Shown here: positions 30,192-39,195 of the stretch, one piece after another | How the letters are laid out: every line of letters starts with the position of its first letter | Position numbering within the stretch: position 1 is the first letter of the stretch | Assembly: GCA_965200175.1 (NCBI GenBank) | Contig: OZ241345.1 | Span: 1,674,001-1,738,000, forward strand | Source of the DNA: Azophilus sp026709365 | Lineage (GTDB): Bacteria; Pseudomonadota; Gammaproteobacteria; Pseudomonadales; Azotimanducaceae | Direction: 5' to 3' | Length of the DNA stretch: 64,000 bases | Notes under the pieces: generated by a model | The model's database searches: none | Told to the model about the DNA's origin: nothing | The model's input: the letters and a program-made list of their open reading frames with translations, nothing else | Program-made: the position numbers and the translations under genes

Positions 30192-31661
30192 CTAGCGCAC
30201 CAGCTTTGCGGCGCTGCGGCCGGCACGGCGGCCCATGACCGCCCCTGCGGTCAGGCCGGAGCCGCCCGGATAGCCTTCGCGAAACAAGCCGCCCACCAGT
30301 TCGCCGGCAGCGAACAGGCCGGGCACGGGTTGGCCGGATTCGTCGAGCACCCGCCCGTCCGCGTCCACCGCCAATCCTCCGTAGGTGAAGGTGATGCCGC
30401 AGGTCACTGCAAAGGCGTGAAACGGAGGTTCACAGAGAGGCATCGCCCAGTTGCTCTTCGGCGGCTCGATCCCGCGGGTGCTGCAGCCGTCCTTGATGGC
30501 GGGATCAAAGCCCTCTCCCGGAGCGCTGGCGTTGTAGGCGTCCAAGGTCCGCATCGCCTGGGCACGGTCGATGCCCGGCAGTTGATCGATCAGTTCCGGC
30601 AGTTGCGGCGCCTGCCAGCGGGTAGCCGATTCCTGGAAGTAGTCATCGTAGAGCAGCTTTGCGCCGACCGCGTCGAAGAGCTGCCAAGCCTCTGCGCCGG
30701 GCTGCTCAAGCACTGCGGCACCGTACTGCGCATAGGTGTAGTTGCGGAAATCGGCGCCTTCATCGACAAAGCGTTGACCGCGGCGATTGAGCATCACGCC
30801 GAAGGGGTAGCTGATGCGGCGAAAGCGGCGCCGTTCGACGTGGGGCATGGCGCTGTTGCGGAAGTCCGGCGTCGCGGTGTCCATGCACACGGCGTGACAG
30901 CCTGCAAAGTCGCCGGCCAAGGCAGCGCCGACTGACTGGGCCAAAGTCAGGCCAGCGCCTTGGTTGAGGGCGGTGCCGCGCACCTTGGCATTGCGCCAAG
31001 CCGCACCGAGCCGGGATGCCCGTTCGTCCGCATTCGCTTCGAAGCCGCCGCAGGCGAGCACCACCGCATCGGCGTTGAGCTCCGCTCCGGAGGCGGTGTA
31101 CACGCCGGCAATCCGATTGTGCGTGCGCCGCAAAGCGGTGACCGGGGCATTGAGCGCGAATTCGCATCCCGCGGCTTTCGCCAAGTCCCTTTCGCGATTG
31201 ACCAAACCCTCGCCCTCGCCGACCGCAGCCAGCGTCAGTCCGCCCCAGAAGCGAAAGCGGCCATCCGCAAGCACCGCCTGCCGACCGTAGATGGGCTCGA
31301 AGGAAACGCCGGATTCAGCCAACCACCGAAGCGTCGGGCGGCTGCCCCGAACCAACAGGCGCTGCAGTGGATTGAGCGGCCCGCCATCGGAGAAGCGACG
31401 CAGGTCCGCTGCAAACGCGGCTTCCGGGTAGGCGCCGAAGTCGCAGGCCGCAATGCGGGGATCCTGTTCATCGACCAACCCCAGCACATCGTCGCGGTGC
31501 CGATAGGCGAAGCGCATGGCCCCGGCCGTGTAGCGGCTGTTGCCGCCGAAATCCGCCTCGCCGCCCGCCTCCAGCACAATGACCTCGGCACCCTGCTGAG
31601 CGGCCGACAGCGCGGCGCAGAGCCCGGCATTGCCGGAGCCGATCACGGCGACGCGAGGCAT
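30192..31661 (-). CDS. FAD-dependent dehydrogenase, TcuA/fumarate-reductase-like
   Basis: 489 residues. N-terminal FAD Rossmann motif GSGNAG (8-13), GGNSRYTAGAMR, and the C-terminal FAD end GLFAAGELVGGLFREGYPGGSGLT place it among flavoprotein dehydrogenases of the tricarballylate dehydrogenase (TcuA)/FAD_binding_2 family, which also includes ketosteroid dehydrogenases. TcuA itself pairs with TcuB, and no tcuB lies nearby, so the substrate is uncertain. It follows the small monooxygenase gene with nine bases between, apparently co-transcribed with nuoN. Confidence 0.8.
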   Translation of the reverse strand: MPRVAVIGSGNAGLCAALSAAQQGAEVIVLEAGGEADFGGNSRYTAGAMRFAYRHRDDVLGLVDEQDPRIAACDFGAYPEAAFAADLRRFSDGGPLNPLQRLLVRGSRPTLRWLAESGVSFEPIYGRQAVLADGRFRFWGGLTLAAVGEGEGLVNRERDLAKAAGCEFALNAPVTALRRTHNRIAGVYTASGAELNADAVVLACGGFEANADERASRLGAAWRNAKVRGTALNQGAGLTLAQSVGAALAGDFAGCHAVCMDTATPDFRNSAMPHVERRRFRRISYPFGVMLNRRGQRFVDEGADFRNYTYAQYGAAVLEQPGAEAWQLFDAVGAKLLYDDYFQESATRWQAPQLPELIDQLPGIDRAQAMRTLDAYNASAPGEGFDPAIKDGCSTRGIEPPKSNWAMPLCEPPFHAFAVTCGITFTYGGLAVDADGRVLDESGQPVPGLFAAGELVGGLFREGYPGGSGLTAGAVMGRRAGRSAAKLVR

Positions 31662-31670
31662 GGCGATTGA

Positions 31671-31973
31671 CTAGAGCACCGCTTCAAAGGTCTCCAAGTT
31701 GGGATGGCCCAAGTAGGTTCCCTTGGGCGCGCTGGCTTGCGCGTGGGCACGGCGGAAGTGCTCGGACTCGGTCCAGGCGATGAACGCCTCGCGGCTCTCC
31801 CAGACGCTGTGGGAGGCGTAGAGCACATGGTCGTCGCCCTCCGGTCCCTTGAGCAGGTGGAAGTCCACGAAGCCGGGCACTTCGGACAGGTGGGAGTCGC
31901 GCTCCCGCCACACCTTCTCGAAACCGGCTTCGAAGCCCTTGGCGATCTGAAATCGATTCATTGCGATGAACAT
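31671..31973 (-). CDS. antibiotic-biosynthesis-monooxygenase (ABM) fold protein
   Basis: 100 residues from the ATG at 31973 (MFIAMNRFQIAKG), which has AGGAG eight bases upstream; longer in-frame readings run into nuoN. FEAGFEKVWRERDSHL, VPGFVDFHLL and SHSVWESREAFIAWTESEHFR are typical of the ABM/heme-degrading monooxygenase dimeric alpha-beta barrel family (HmoB/IsdG-like). Members act as small monooxygenases or heme-degrading enzymes; the IsdG-type catalytic residues cannot be assigned with certainty. It sits 19 bases after nuoN. Confidence 0.8.
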   Translation of the reverse strand: MFIAMNRFQIAKGFEAGFEKVWRERDSHLSEVPGFVDFHLLKGPEGDDHVLYASHSVWESREAFIAWTESEHFRRAHAQASAPKGTYLGHPNLETFEAVL

Positions 31974-31992
31974 GGTTGGACTCCTGGTGGAC

Positions 31993-33462
31993 TCAGGGCA
32001 GGCCTTGCAGACCTTGGGCGATGTCGCCGACCCAGTCGATGAGGGGAGCGGGATATATGCCGAGCGCGAGGACCACAACACCCAAGGCTGCGGCGGTGGC
32101 CACGCCGGCAGCTGAGGCTGGGATTGCGGGGGTCTCCTCGCCGCGCACGGTCATGGCGAAGACGATCTTCAGGTAGTAATAGATGGAGATGGCACTGCCG
32201 ACGACCATAGCCCAGAGCAGGCCCCAAAGGGTGCCTTCGATGCCGGCGGCGAACAGGTAGAACTTGGCGATGAAGCCCGCGGTCAGCGGGATGCCGGCCA
32301 AGGACAGCAACGCCGCAGTCAGAACCGCGGCCAGCAACGGGTGCCGCCAGAAGAGCCCGCGGTACTCGGCGATCCGATCCCGCTCGCCGACAGTCGCGGC
32401 GCTCAGTTCGCTGACCACCGCAAAGGCCGCCAGCGTCATGGCCAAGTAGCCGGCGAGGAACATCAGCGCGGTCTCCACCGCCATGGCCTCGTTGGGCAGC
32501 ACGCCCAGAACCAGCAGCGCAATCATCAGATAGCCGACATGGGCGATGGACGAGTAGGCCAACAGACGCTTGACGCTGTCCTGCAGCAGCGCCAGCACGT
32601 TGCCGACCACCATCGACAGCACCGCGACGACGGCGAACAGCGTGGCAACCGGCACCGCGCCCGCCCCGGAGAGGTCCAGCAGCCGGGCATCCACAGCGAA
32701 GCGCAGCAGCACGGCAAACGCCGCCGCCTTGGAGACGGTGGCCAGATAGCCGGTCACCGGCGCCGGGGCGCCTTGGTAAACGTCCGGCGTCCACATGTGA
32801 AACGGGATCAGGGACAGCTTGAAGGCGATGCCGATGATGAACAGGACCTGGCCTGCGGTCAGCCAGAGGTCGGCGCGGTCGCCAGTGGCAACGAATGCGG
32901 CCAGTTCGGTGAAGCCCAGCGCGCCGGTTGCGTGGTAGATGAGCGCCATCCCGAACAGCATGACGGTCGAGCCGACGCCGGACAGCACCAAGTACTTCAG
33001 CGCCGCCTCCAACGGCGGGTTGTCCTCTTCGGGATAGGCCACCATCGCGTACAGCGAGATCGAGAGAATCTCGAGCCCCAACAGCAGGGCGGCGAAGTGC
33101 TGGGCGCTGGCCAAGGTCATGGCGCCCAGGGTGGCCACCAGCAGGAGCACGTGGAATTCCTCCTGGCTGCCGGCCCGTCCTTGCAGATAGCGGTGGGCCA
33201 GCAGGGCGGTGACCGCGCCGATGAGAATGAACAGGCCGTTGAAGAAGGCGGCGTAGGCATCCAGCATCAACAGCGGCGTGACGGCGCGGGGGCCGGCATC
33301 CAACCCTGGCCAAAGGGCGATGAAGGCAGCGGTCAGGGACAGCAGGGTCAAGGCCAGCGTGGTGCGGCGGCTGCGCCAAAACGAAACGGCGAGCAGCACC
33401 ACCAGAGTGCCGCCGGTCAGCGTCAGGTGAGGGGCCAGCGCCTGGAAGTCCAAGGCCGTCAC
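31993..33462 (-). CDS. nuoN: NADH-quinone oxidoreductase subunit N
   Basis: 489 residues from a GTG at 33462 that overlaps the nuoM stop by four bases (GTGA); the longer reading to 33825 lies within nuoM and is rejected. Antiporter-like complex I subunit with many transmembrane helices. Conserved features include LLLGLEILSISLYAM, LYHATG-type Ala/Gly helices and SSIAHVGYLMIALL. It forms one of the proton-pumping modules of the membrane arm. Last nuo gene of the block. Confidence 0.94.
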   Translation of the reverse strand: MTALDFQALAPHLTLTGGTLVVLLAVSFWRSRRTTLALTLLSLTAAFIALWPGLDAGPRAVTPLLMLDAYAAFFNGLFILIGAVTALLAHRYLQGRAGSQEEFHVLLLVATLGAMTLASAQHFAALLLGLEILSISLYAMVAYPEEDNPPLEAALKYLVLSGVGSTVMLFGMALIYHATGALGFTELAAFVATGDRADLWLTAGQVLFIIGIAFKLSLIPFHMWTPDVYQGAPAPVTGYLATVSKAAAFAVLLRFAVDARLLDLSGAGAVPVATLFAVVAVLSMVVGNVLALLQDSVKRLLAYSSIAHVGYLMIALLVLGVLPNEAMAVETALMFLAGYLAMTLAAFAVVSELSAATVGERDRIAEYRGLFWRHPLLAAVLTAALLSLAGIPLTAGFIAKFYLFAAGIEGTLWGLLWAMVVGSAISIYYYLKIVFAMTVRGEETPAIPASAAGVATAAALGVVVLALGIYPAPLIDWVGDIAQGLQGLP

Positions 33463-34895
33463 GGGGTGAACCCAAGCTGGGCGACCACTGGCGCGGACAG
33501 GTTCAGCAGGATTTCGGGATAGATGCCCAGCCAAACCAGCGCCACCATCATCAGGATCATGACGCTCAGCTCCCGAAAGCCGAAGTCCGGCATCGCTTCC
33601 ACTGCCGGATTGGGCTCGCCCTGAAAGGAGCGCTGCATCAAGGACAGCGCATAGACCGCAGCGATGATGATGCCGATGGCGGCGGCGATGGTCAGCGGCA
33701 CGTCCACCTGAAAGGCGCCCACCAGCACCATGAACTCGCCGACGAAATTGCCGAGGCCCGGCATCCCCAATGAGGCGGCGACGAAAAACAGCGCCACCGC
33801 GCCCATGCGCGGCGCCTTGAGCCAAAGCCCCCCCATCTGGCCCATCTCCCGAGTGTGTAGGCGCTGCTGCAGGGCGCCCGCCATCATGAACAGGGCGGCG
33901 GTGGAGAAGCCGTGGGCCACCATCTGCACGACCGCGCCCTGCACCGCGATCGTGTTCCAGGCGAAGACGCCGAGCAGCACGAAGCCCATGTGGCTGATGC
34001 TGCTGTAGGCCACCAGCCGCTTGAAGTCGCTTTGGCTGAAGGCCAGATAGCCGCCGTAGATGACGCTGACCGCGCCCAGCAGCATGGCTGGCCAGCGGAA
34101 GTCCAACGCCGCCTCGGGAAACAGCGGCACCACGAAGCGCAGCAGGCCGTAGGCGCCGGTCTTGAGCAGGATGCCGGCCAGGATCACGCTGCCGGCGGTC
34201 GGCGCTTGCGTGTGCGCATCCGGCAGCCAGGTATGGAAAGGCACCCCCGGCAGCTTGACGACGAAGGCGATGAAAAAGCCCAGCATAAGCAGGAAGGCGT
34301 AGCCGGGGTCAATCTGAGCGTGCAGCAGGTCGGCATAGGCAAAGGTGATGACGCCGCTGGCCTGGTAGTTCAGATAGACCAGCGTCAGCATGGCGAACAG
34401 CATCAGCAGCCCGCTGATCTGGGTGAACAGGAAGAACTTCATCGCCGCATAGGCGCGCGCCTCATGGCCCCAGATGGCGATGAGGAAGTACATGGGCACC
34501 AGCATGACTTCCCAAAACACGAAGAACAGGAACAGGTCAAGCGCGGTGAACACGCCCACGACCCCGGCGAGGGTCCAAAGCAGGTTGAACTGGAAGAAGC
34601 CCGGGCTTTCGTTGACTTCGGACCAGGAGGAGACGATGGCGATCAGGCCCAGAAACAGGGTCAGGGCCACCATGGCATAGCTGAGCCCGTCCATCGCCAG
34701 GATGAGGCTGATGCCGAAGCGCGGTATCCAGGCGGCCTGCTCCGCAGCGCCCACGGGAATGGCCAGCAGGTAGAGCGTGGAGGCGGCAATGACGCCCAGC
34801 GCCAGCCAGCGCGGGGCGTTGCGGTGCAGGCGCTGCGACAGTGCCGCCAGTGCGCCGCCACCCAACAACAGAAGAATGAGCCCTAGCAACTGCAT
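33459..34895 (-). CDS. nuoM: NADH-quinone oxidoreductase subunit M
   Basis: 478 residues. MrpD-like antiporter subunit with conserved SSISHMGFVLLGVF, PFHTWLPDAHTQAPTAGSVILAG and FWEVMLVPMYFLI. The ATG (34895) has AAGGAG seven bases upstream, set in the loop of a short CCGAC/GTCGG stem. A 47-base near-copy of this gene's start lies just upstream, next to the nuoL stop (see the repeat at 34944-34990). Confidence 0.95.
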   Translation of the reverse strand: MQLLGLILLLLGGGALAALSQRLHRNAPRWLALGVIAASTLYLLAIPVGAAEQAAWIPRFGISLILAMDGLSYAMVALTLFLGLIAIVSSWSEVNESPGFFQFNLLWTLAGVVGVFTALDLFLFFVFWEVMLVPMYFLIAIWGHEARAYAAMKFFLFTQISGLLMLFAMLTLVYLNYQASGVITFAYADLLHAQIDPGYAFLLMLGFFIAFVVKLPGVPFHTWLPDAHTQAPTAGSVILAGILLKTGAYGLLRFVVPLFPEAALDFRWPAMLLGAVSVIYGGYLAFSQSDFKRLVAYSSISHMGFVLLGVFAWNTIAVQGAVVQMVAHGFSTAALFMMAGALQQRLHTREMGQMGGLWLKAPRMGAVALFFVAASLGMPGLGNFVGEFMVLVGAFQVDVPLTIAAAIGIIIAAVYALSLMQRSFQGEPNPAVEAMPDFGFRELSVMILMMVALVWLGIYPEILLNLSAPVVAQLGFTP

Positions 34896-34898
34896 CCG
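34852..34898 (-). repeat. nuoM start, original unit of a 47-base duplication
   Basis: Identical at 44 of 47 positions to 34944-34990, offset by 92 bases. It covers the nuoM ATG and first 14 or so codons. Confidence 0.9.
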
Positions 34899-34987
34899 AC
34901 AGCTCCTTGCGTCGGAGTCAGGACGGGCGGCGCCAGGGCAGGCGCGCCGCCACCCAACAGAAGCAGAATGAGCCCTAGCAACTGCAT
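34883..34987 (-). other. 35-codon mini reading frame made by the nuoM-start duplication
   Basis: The duplicated ATG at 34987 begins three bases after the nuoL stop. The first 14 codons encode exactly the same peptide as nuoM (MQLLGLILLLLGGG); the three base differences are all synonymous leucine changes. The frame then continues through unrelated sequence and stops at TAG 34883-34885, which is 8-13 bases inside nuoM. It may couple nuoM translation to nuoL, or be a silent scar. No evidence that the peptide is used. Confidence 0.5.
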
Positions 34988-34990
34988 CCG
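34944..34990 (-). repeat. duplicated copy of the nuoM start
   Basis: Second unit of the 47-base near-duplication, immediately after the nuoL stop codon (34991-34993). It is probably the ancestral position of the nuoM start, with nuoM later restarting at the downstream copy. Confidence 0.9.
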
Positions 34991-36841
34991 CTACGCCCCC
35001 GGCACTAGGAGGACGAGAAGCAGCGCCAGAATCAGGCCAAGCGCCATGTTGGCGGCATACCAGCGCAGCTTGCCGGTCTGGGAGCGCACGGCAACGGCGT
35101 TGAGACGGCGGGCGAAGGCGGCGATGAAGGCGTAGATCAAGTCCACTGCATCGGCTTTGTTGATCCGCGCCAAAAATCCGAACGGGCGCACGACCAAGCG
35201 GTCATAGAGGGCGTCGAATCCCCAGCCTCCGTCCCAGAAGCGGGCAACGCCCTGAGCCGCCTTGGATTCCACCAGCGCCCGGACGGAGAGTTGCTTGCCG
35301 CCGAAGATCAGGTAGCCCAGCAAAACCCCGAGAATGGGGATCAGCGCCGTCACCCAGACGATGGCGCCCTCATGATGGGCCGCATCAACGCCGCCGTCAG
35401 GCAGCACCCCGGCCAACGGCGCCAGCCCAAACCAGCCGCCGCCGATGGCCAGCGCCGCCAGAACCACCAGCGGCAGCCACATGTTGACGCCGGAACGATC
35501 ATGCGGCTCCGTGCGCATTTCGCCAAAGAAGGCGATGAACATCATCCGCGACGTGTACAGCGAAGTCATAAAGGCCGCCAGCGCCGCCAAGCCCCAAAAC
35601 CAAGCGCCGCCGCTTCCGTAATCGAAGCTGGTCAGCAGGATGATGTCCTTGCTGTAGAAGCCGGAGGTGAGCGGCAGCGCCGCCAAGGCCGCGGAACCGA
35701 TCACCATGCACCAAAACGGCACCGGCAGGCGCCGCCAGAGCCCGCCCATCCGGAAGATGTCCTGCTCGTGGTGCAGGGCCAGGATGACCGAGCCGGCGGA
35801 CAGGAAGAGCAGGGCCTTGAAGAAGGCGTGGGTCATCAGATGGAAGATCGCCGCCGACCAGGCGCCAACCCCCAGGGCAAGGAACATGTAGCCGATTTGG
35901 CTCATGGTCGAATAGGCCAGAATGCGCTTGATGTCGCGCTGGGTCAGCGCCGTGAAGGAGGCGATGAACAGGGTGACCAGGCCGACCAGGGCGACGGCGA
36001 ACTGGGCATCCGGGGAGAGCAGGAAAAGATCATGGGTGCGGGCGATCAGGTAAACGCCGGCGGTGACCATGGTGGCGGCATGGATCAGGGCGCTCACCGG
36101 GGTGGGACCGGCCATGGCGTCGGGCAGCCAGGTTTGCAGCGGCACCTGGGCGGACTTGCCCACCGCGCCGCCGAGCAGCAGCAGGGCGATGGCGGTGGCG
36201 AGGTTCGAGCCATCAGGCCAGGCTTCGCCCGCCGCCGCCATCGCAGCCTGGATGTCCAAGGTGCCCAGCTCGCGGAACAGCAGGAACAGGCCCACGGCCA
36301 TGAAGGTGTCGCCCACCCGGGTCACCACGAAGGCCTTGCGGGCCGCGTAGCCGTTGGCCGAGTCTTGATGGAAGAAGCCGATCAGCAAGTAGCTGCAAAG
36401 CCCCACCCCCTCCCAACCGAGGAACAGCAGCAGCAGGTTGTCGCCCAGCACCAGCATCAGCATGGCGAAGACGAACAGGTTCATGTAGGCGAAGAAACGG
36501 CTGTAGCCGTCCTCGCCGGCCATGTAGCCGGTGGCGTAAAGGTGGATCAGAAAGCCGACGCCGGTGATGACGCCGACCATGACCAGCGACAGGCCATCCA
36601 GATACAGGCCGACCGCCACCTCGAACGGCCCCGCTGCCATCCAAGTCCAGAGGTGTTCCGCTCGGGGCGCGCCGCCCTGCTCCAGGAAGTCGATGCCGGC
36701 AAACAGCGCCGCCACGGCGGACAGCCCCACGGAACCGGCGCCGATGAACGCCACCGCCCGGTTGGGCAGCCGGCCCTCGGTGACGAACAGAATCAGGAAC
36801 CCCGCCAAAGGCAGCGCCGGGATCAACCACAGACCTTCCAT
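34991..36841 (-). CDS. nuoL: NADH-quinone oxidoreductase subunit L
   Basis: 616 residues, antiporter-like membrane subunit with the long lateral helix expected at the C-terminus. Conserved stretches include LFLGWEGVGLCSYLLIGF, LQTWLPDAMAGPTPVSALIHAATMVTAGVY and YSTMSQIGYMFLALG. It carries the distal proton channel of complex I. The ATG at 36841 is 15 bases after the nuoK stop; TAG is followed at once by the nuoM-start duplicate. Confidence 0.96.
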   Translation of the reverse strand: MEGLWLIPALPLAGFLILFVTEGRLPNRAVAFIGAGSVGLSAVAALFAGIDFLEQGGAPRAEHLWTWMAAGPFEVAVGLYLDGLSLVMVGVITGVGFLIHLYATGYMAGEDGYSRFFAYMNLFVFAMLMLVLGDNLLLLFLGWEGVGLCSYLLIGFFHQDSANGYAARKAFVVTRVGDTFMAVGLFLLFRELGTLDIQAAMAAAGEAWPDGSNLATAIALLLLGGAVGKSAQVPLQTWLPDAMAGPTPVSALIHAATMVTAGVYLIARTHDLFLLSPDAQFAVALVGLVTLFIASFTALTQRDIKRILAYSTMSQIGYMFLALGVGAWSAAIFHLMTHAFFKALLFLSAGSVILALHHEQDIFRMGGLWRRLPVPFWCMVIGSAALAALPLTSGFYSKDIILLTSFDYGSGGAWFWGLAALAAFMTSLYTSRMMFIAFFGEMRTEPHDRSGVNMWLPLVVLAALAIGGGWFGLAPLAGVLPDGGVDAAHHEGAIVWVTALIPILGVLLGYLIFGGKQLSVRALVESKAAQGVARFWDGGWGFDALYDRLVVRPFGFLARINKADAVDLIYAFIAAFARRLNAVAVRSQTGKLRWYAANMALGLILALLLVLLVPGA

Positions 36842-36856
36842 TGCCCGACCTGACCC

Positions 36857-37171
36857 CTACCCTGCCAGCTCGCTGGCGGCATCGATGTCCAAGTTGTTGA
36901 AGCGGCGCTGCAGTTGCAGCACGAGGCCGAGACCGACGGCCACTTCGGCGGCGGCCACGGCCAGTATCAGCATGTACATGATCTGCCCGTCGGCTTGTGC
37001 CCAGCGGGCGCCGGCGGCGATGAAGGCGAGCCCGCAGGCGTTCATCATGATTTCCAGCGACATGAGCAGGAAAATGACGTTGCGCCGCACCAGCACGCCC
37101 ACCAAGCCGATGGTGAACAGCGCCGCAGCCAGCACCAGCACGTGCTCGATCGGCACGCTGACCGCGGTCAC
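36857..37171 (-). CDS. nuoK: NADH-quinone oxidoreductase subunit K
   Basis: 104 residues from a GTG at 37171 that overlaps the nuoJ stop by four bases (GTGA); the longer upstream frame lies in nuoJ. Three membrane helices; the buried glutamates typical of NuoK are present in LLMSLEIMMNACGLAF and AAAEVAVGLGL. Start codon choice is supported by the overlap pattern shared with nuoN. Confidence 0.92.
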   Translation of the reverse strand: MTAVSVPIEHVLVLAAALFTIGLVGVLVRRNVIFLLMSLEIMMNACGLAFIAAGARWAQADGQIMYMLILAVAAAEVAVGLGLVLQLQRRFNNLDIDAASELAG

Positions 37172-37689
37172 TCGATCTCCTCCCGTCGGGCCCGCATGTA
37201 GCGCCGGCCAAGATGGAAGGCCCCCACCAACGCGGCGAGCAGCAGAATGGACGCCAACTCCACGGCGAGCAGGTAGGGCCCGAACAACTCGATGCCGACC
37301 GCCTTGGGCGATACGCCGGTGCCGGAGGTCGTGACCTCGGTGCCGACGATCAGGTAGAGCAACTCCAGCAGCAGCACCGCAGCGAGGATGCCCGGCCCAA
37401 TCCACATCCTGGGCGCCAGCCAGCGCCGCTCCTGCGCCACGGTCTCCCGCCCCAGGTTCAGCATCATCACTACGAACAGGAACAGCACCATGATAGCGCC
37501 GGCGTAGATGACGATCTCCAAGGCGGCGGCGAAGGGCGCGCCGAGCAGGAAGAAGATGAGCGCCACCGCCAGCAGCGAGACGATGAGGTAGATCAGCGCA
37601 TGGGAGGCGTTGGTGCGGGTCACGGTCAGCACCGTCGCCGACAGCGACACCAGCGCCGCTATGTAGAACAGGGCGAGTTCAAGGCTCAC
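37168..37689 (-). CDS. nuoJ: NADH-quinone oxidoreductase subunit J
   Basis: 173 residues with five membrane helices. SHALIYLIVSLLAVALIFFLLGAPF-type helix 2 and the VIYAGAIMVLFLFVVMMLN helix 3, which contains the pi-bulge region important for coupling, are clear. It overlaps both nuoI (four bases) and nuoK (four bases). Confidence 0.94.
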   Translation of the reverse strand: MSLELALFYIAALVSLSATVLTVTRTNASHALIYLIVSLLAVALIFFLLGAPFAAALEIVIYAGAIMVLFLFVVMMLNLGRETVAQERRWLAPRMWIGPGILAAVLLLELLYLIVGTEVTTSGTGVSPKAVGIELFGPYLLAVELASILLLAALVGAFHLGRRYMRARREEIE

Positions 37690-38201
37690 GGCAGCAGCTC
37701 GCGCACGTCCAGCGGCGGCGACTCCTTCTGCGCCTCGCCCTTGTCCTTGCCGTGGATGGTCTTGCCGGCCACCTGCCAGAAGGAGTAGTTCGGATACTTG
37801 CCCACGCCGTCGATCAGCAGGTGCTCCTTTTCATAGACCATGTTGTCGCGGTTGTACTCAGCCAGCTCGAAGTCCGGCGTGAGCTGGATGGCGTAGGTCG
37901 GGCAGGCCTCCTCGCACATGCCGCACATGATGCAGCGCGAGAAGTTGATGCGGAAGAAGTCGGGATACCAGCGGCCGTCCTCGCCCTGCGTCTTCTGCAG
38001 CGCGATGCAGTCCACCGGACAGGCCACGGCGCACAGGTTGCAGGCGACGCAGCGCTCCTCACCGTCCGGGTCCCGCGTGAGCACGATGCGGCCCCGGTAG
38101 CGCGGCGCCAGGTACGGCATCTCCTCCGGGTACTGCACGGTCTCGTTACGTGAAAAGGTGTGCTGCAGCACCGTCCACAGGGTTCTCAGATGGCTCCACA
38201 T
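37686..38201 (-). CDS. nuoI: NADH-quinone oxidoreductase subunit I
   Basis: 171 residues. Peripheral-arm ferredoxin-like subunit with two 4Fe-4S motifs, CVACNLCAVACP and CIMCGMCEEACP, that carries electrons toward the quinone site (clusters N6a and N6b). It has the N-terminal amphipathic segment and the CP...C spacing usual in the family. It begins six bases after the nuoH stop. Confidence 0.95.
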   Translation of the reverse strand: MWSHLRTLWTVLQHTFSRNETVQYPEEMPYLAPRYRGRIVLTRDPDGEERCVACNLCAVACPVDCIALQKTQGEDGRWYPDFFRINFSRCIMCGMCEEACPTYAIQLTPDFELAEYNRDNMVYEKEHLLIDGVGKYPNYSFWQVAGKTIHGKDKGEAQKESPPLDVRELLP

Positions 38202-38207
38202 AGCGCG

Positions 38208-39185
38208 TTACGCCCCCCTTTGCAGCAGCGCGATGGCGCCGGTGGCCAGCAGGTTGACCAAGGTGATGGGCAGCAGCACCTTCCAGCCCAAGGACATGAG
38301 CTGGTCGTAGCGCGGCCGCGGAATGGCCGCCCGCAGCAGGATGAAGCCGCAGACGAAGAAGGCCGTCTTGAGCGTGAACCAGACGATGGGCGGCAGGAAG
38401 TCCGGCCCCAGCCAGCCGCCGAAGAACAGCGTCACGATCATGGCGGAGGAGAGAATCACGCCGATGTACTCCCCCACCATGATCAAGCCGAACTTCATGG
38501 ACGAGTACTCGGTGTGGAAGCCGGCGGCGAGCTCATGCTCCGCCTCCGGCAGGTCGAACGGCAGGCGATGGGTCTCCGCCAGCCCGGCGATGAAGAAGAC
38601 GACGAAGCCGAGCGCCTGGGGAACGACGAACCACATCCCCTCCTGGGCCTCGACGATCTCGCTCAGGCTGAAGGAGCCGCTGAGCAGCACCACGCCCATG
38701 ATCGACAGCCCCATAAACACTTCGTAAGTGACCATCTGCGCCCCGGTGCGCAGGCCGCCGAGCAGGGAGTACTTGTTGTTGCTGGCCAGCCCGCCGAGCA
38801 GCACCCCATAGACGGTCACCGCGGTCATGGCCAGGAAGAACAGCACGCCGATGTTCAGGTCGATCACCGCCAGCCCCGGGCCGAAGGGGACCACCACGAA
38901 GCCCATCAACATGCCTGCGGCGATGGCGGCCGGTGCCAGCGTGAACACCACCCGGTCGGCGAACGGCGGCACCCAGTCGTGCTTGGTGAACAGCTTGATG
39001 ACGTCGGCGACGATTTGCAGTATGCCGAAGGGCCCCAGCCGATTGGGCCCCAGCCGGTCCTGCCAGAAGCCCAGCAGCCGCCGCTCCCACCAGACCAGCA
39101 GCCCGGAGGCCACCAACGCCCCGCCGAGCACCGGCAAGATCATGATGAAGCCCATTTCCAAGCCCAGGAAGGTGTTGGGTTCCAC
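38208..39185 (-). CDS. nuoH: NADH-quinone oxidoreductase subunit H
   Basis: 325 residues from a GTG at 39185, the same length as E. coli NuoH. An ATG at 39155 (MGFIMIL) is the alternative start. ERRLLGFWQDRLGPNRLGP, FKLFTKHDW-like KLFTKHDWVPPFADR, and EYSSMKFGLIMVGEYIGV are the conserved quinone-chamber sequences. It seals the quinone site to the membrane arm. The longer open frame up to 39596 lies inside nuoG and is rejected. Confidence 0.93.
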   Translation of the reverse strand: MEPNTFLGLEMGFIMILPVLGGALVASGLLVWWERRLLGFWQDRLGPNRLGPFGILQIVADVIKLFTKHDWVPPFADRVVFTLAPAAIAAGMLMGFVVVPFGPGLAVIDLNIGVLFFLAMTAVTVYGVLLGGLASNNKYSLLGGLRTGAQMVTYEVFMGLSIMGVVLLSGSFSLSEIVEAQEGMWFVVPQALGFVVFFIAGLAETHRLPFDLPEAEHELAAGFHTEYSSMKFGLIMVGEYIGVILSSAMIVTLFFGGWLGPDFLPPIVWFTLKTAFFVCGFILLRAAIPRPRYDQLMSLGWKVLLPITLVNLLATGAIALLQRGA

Positions 39186-39195
39186 GGCCTCTGAC

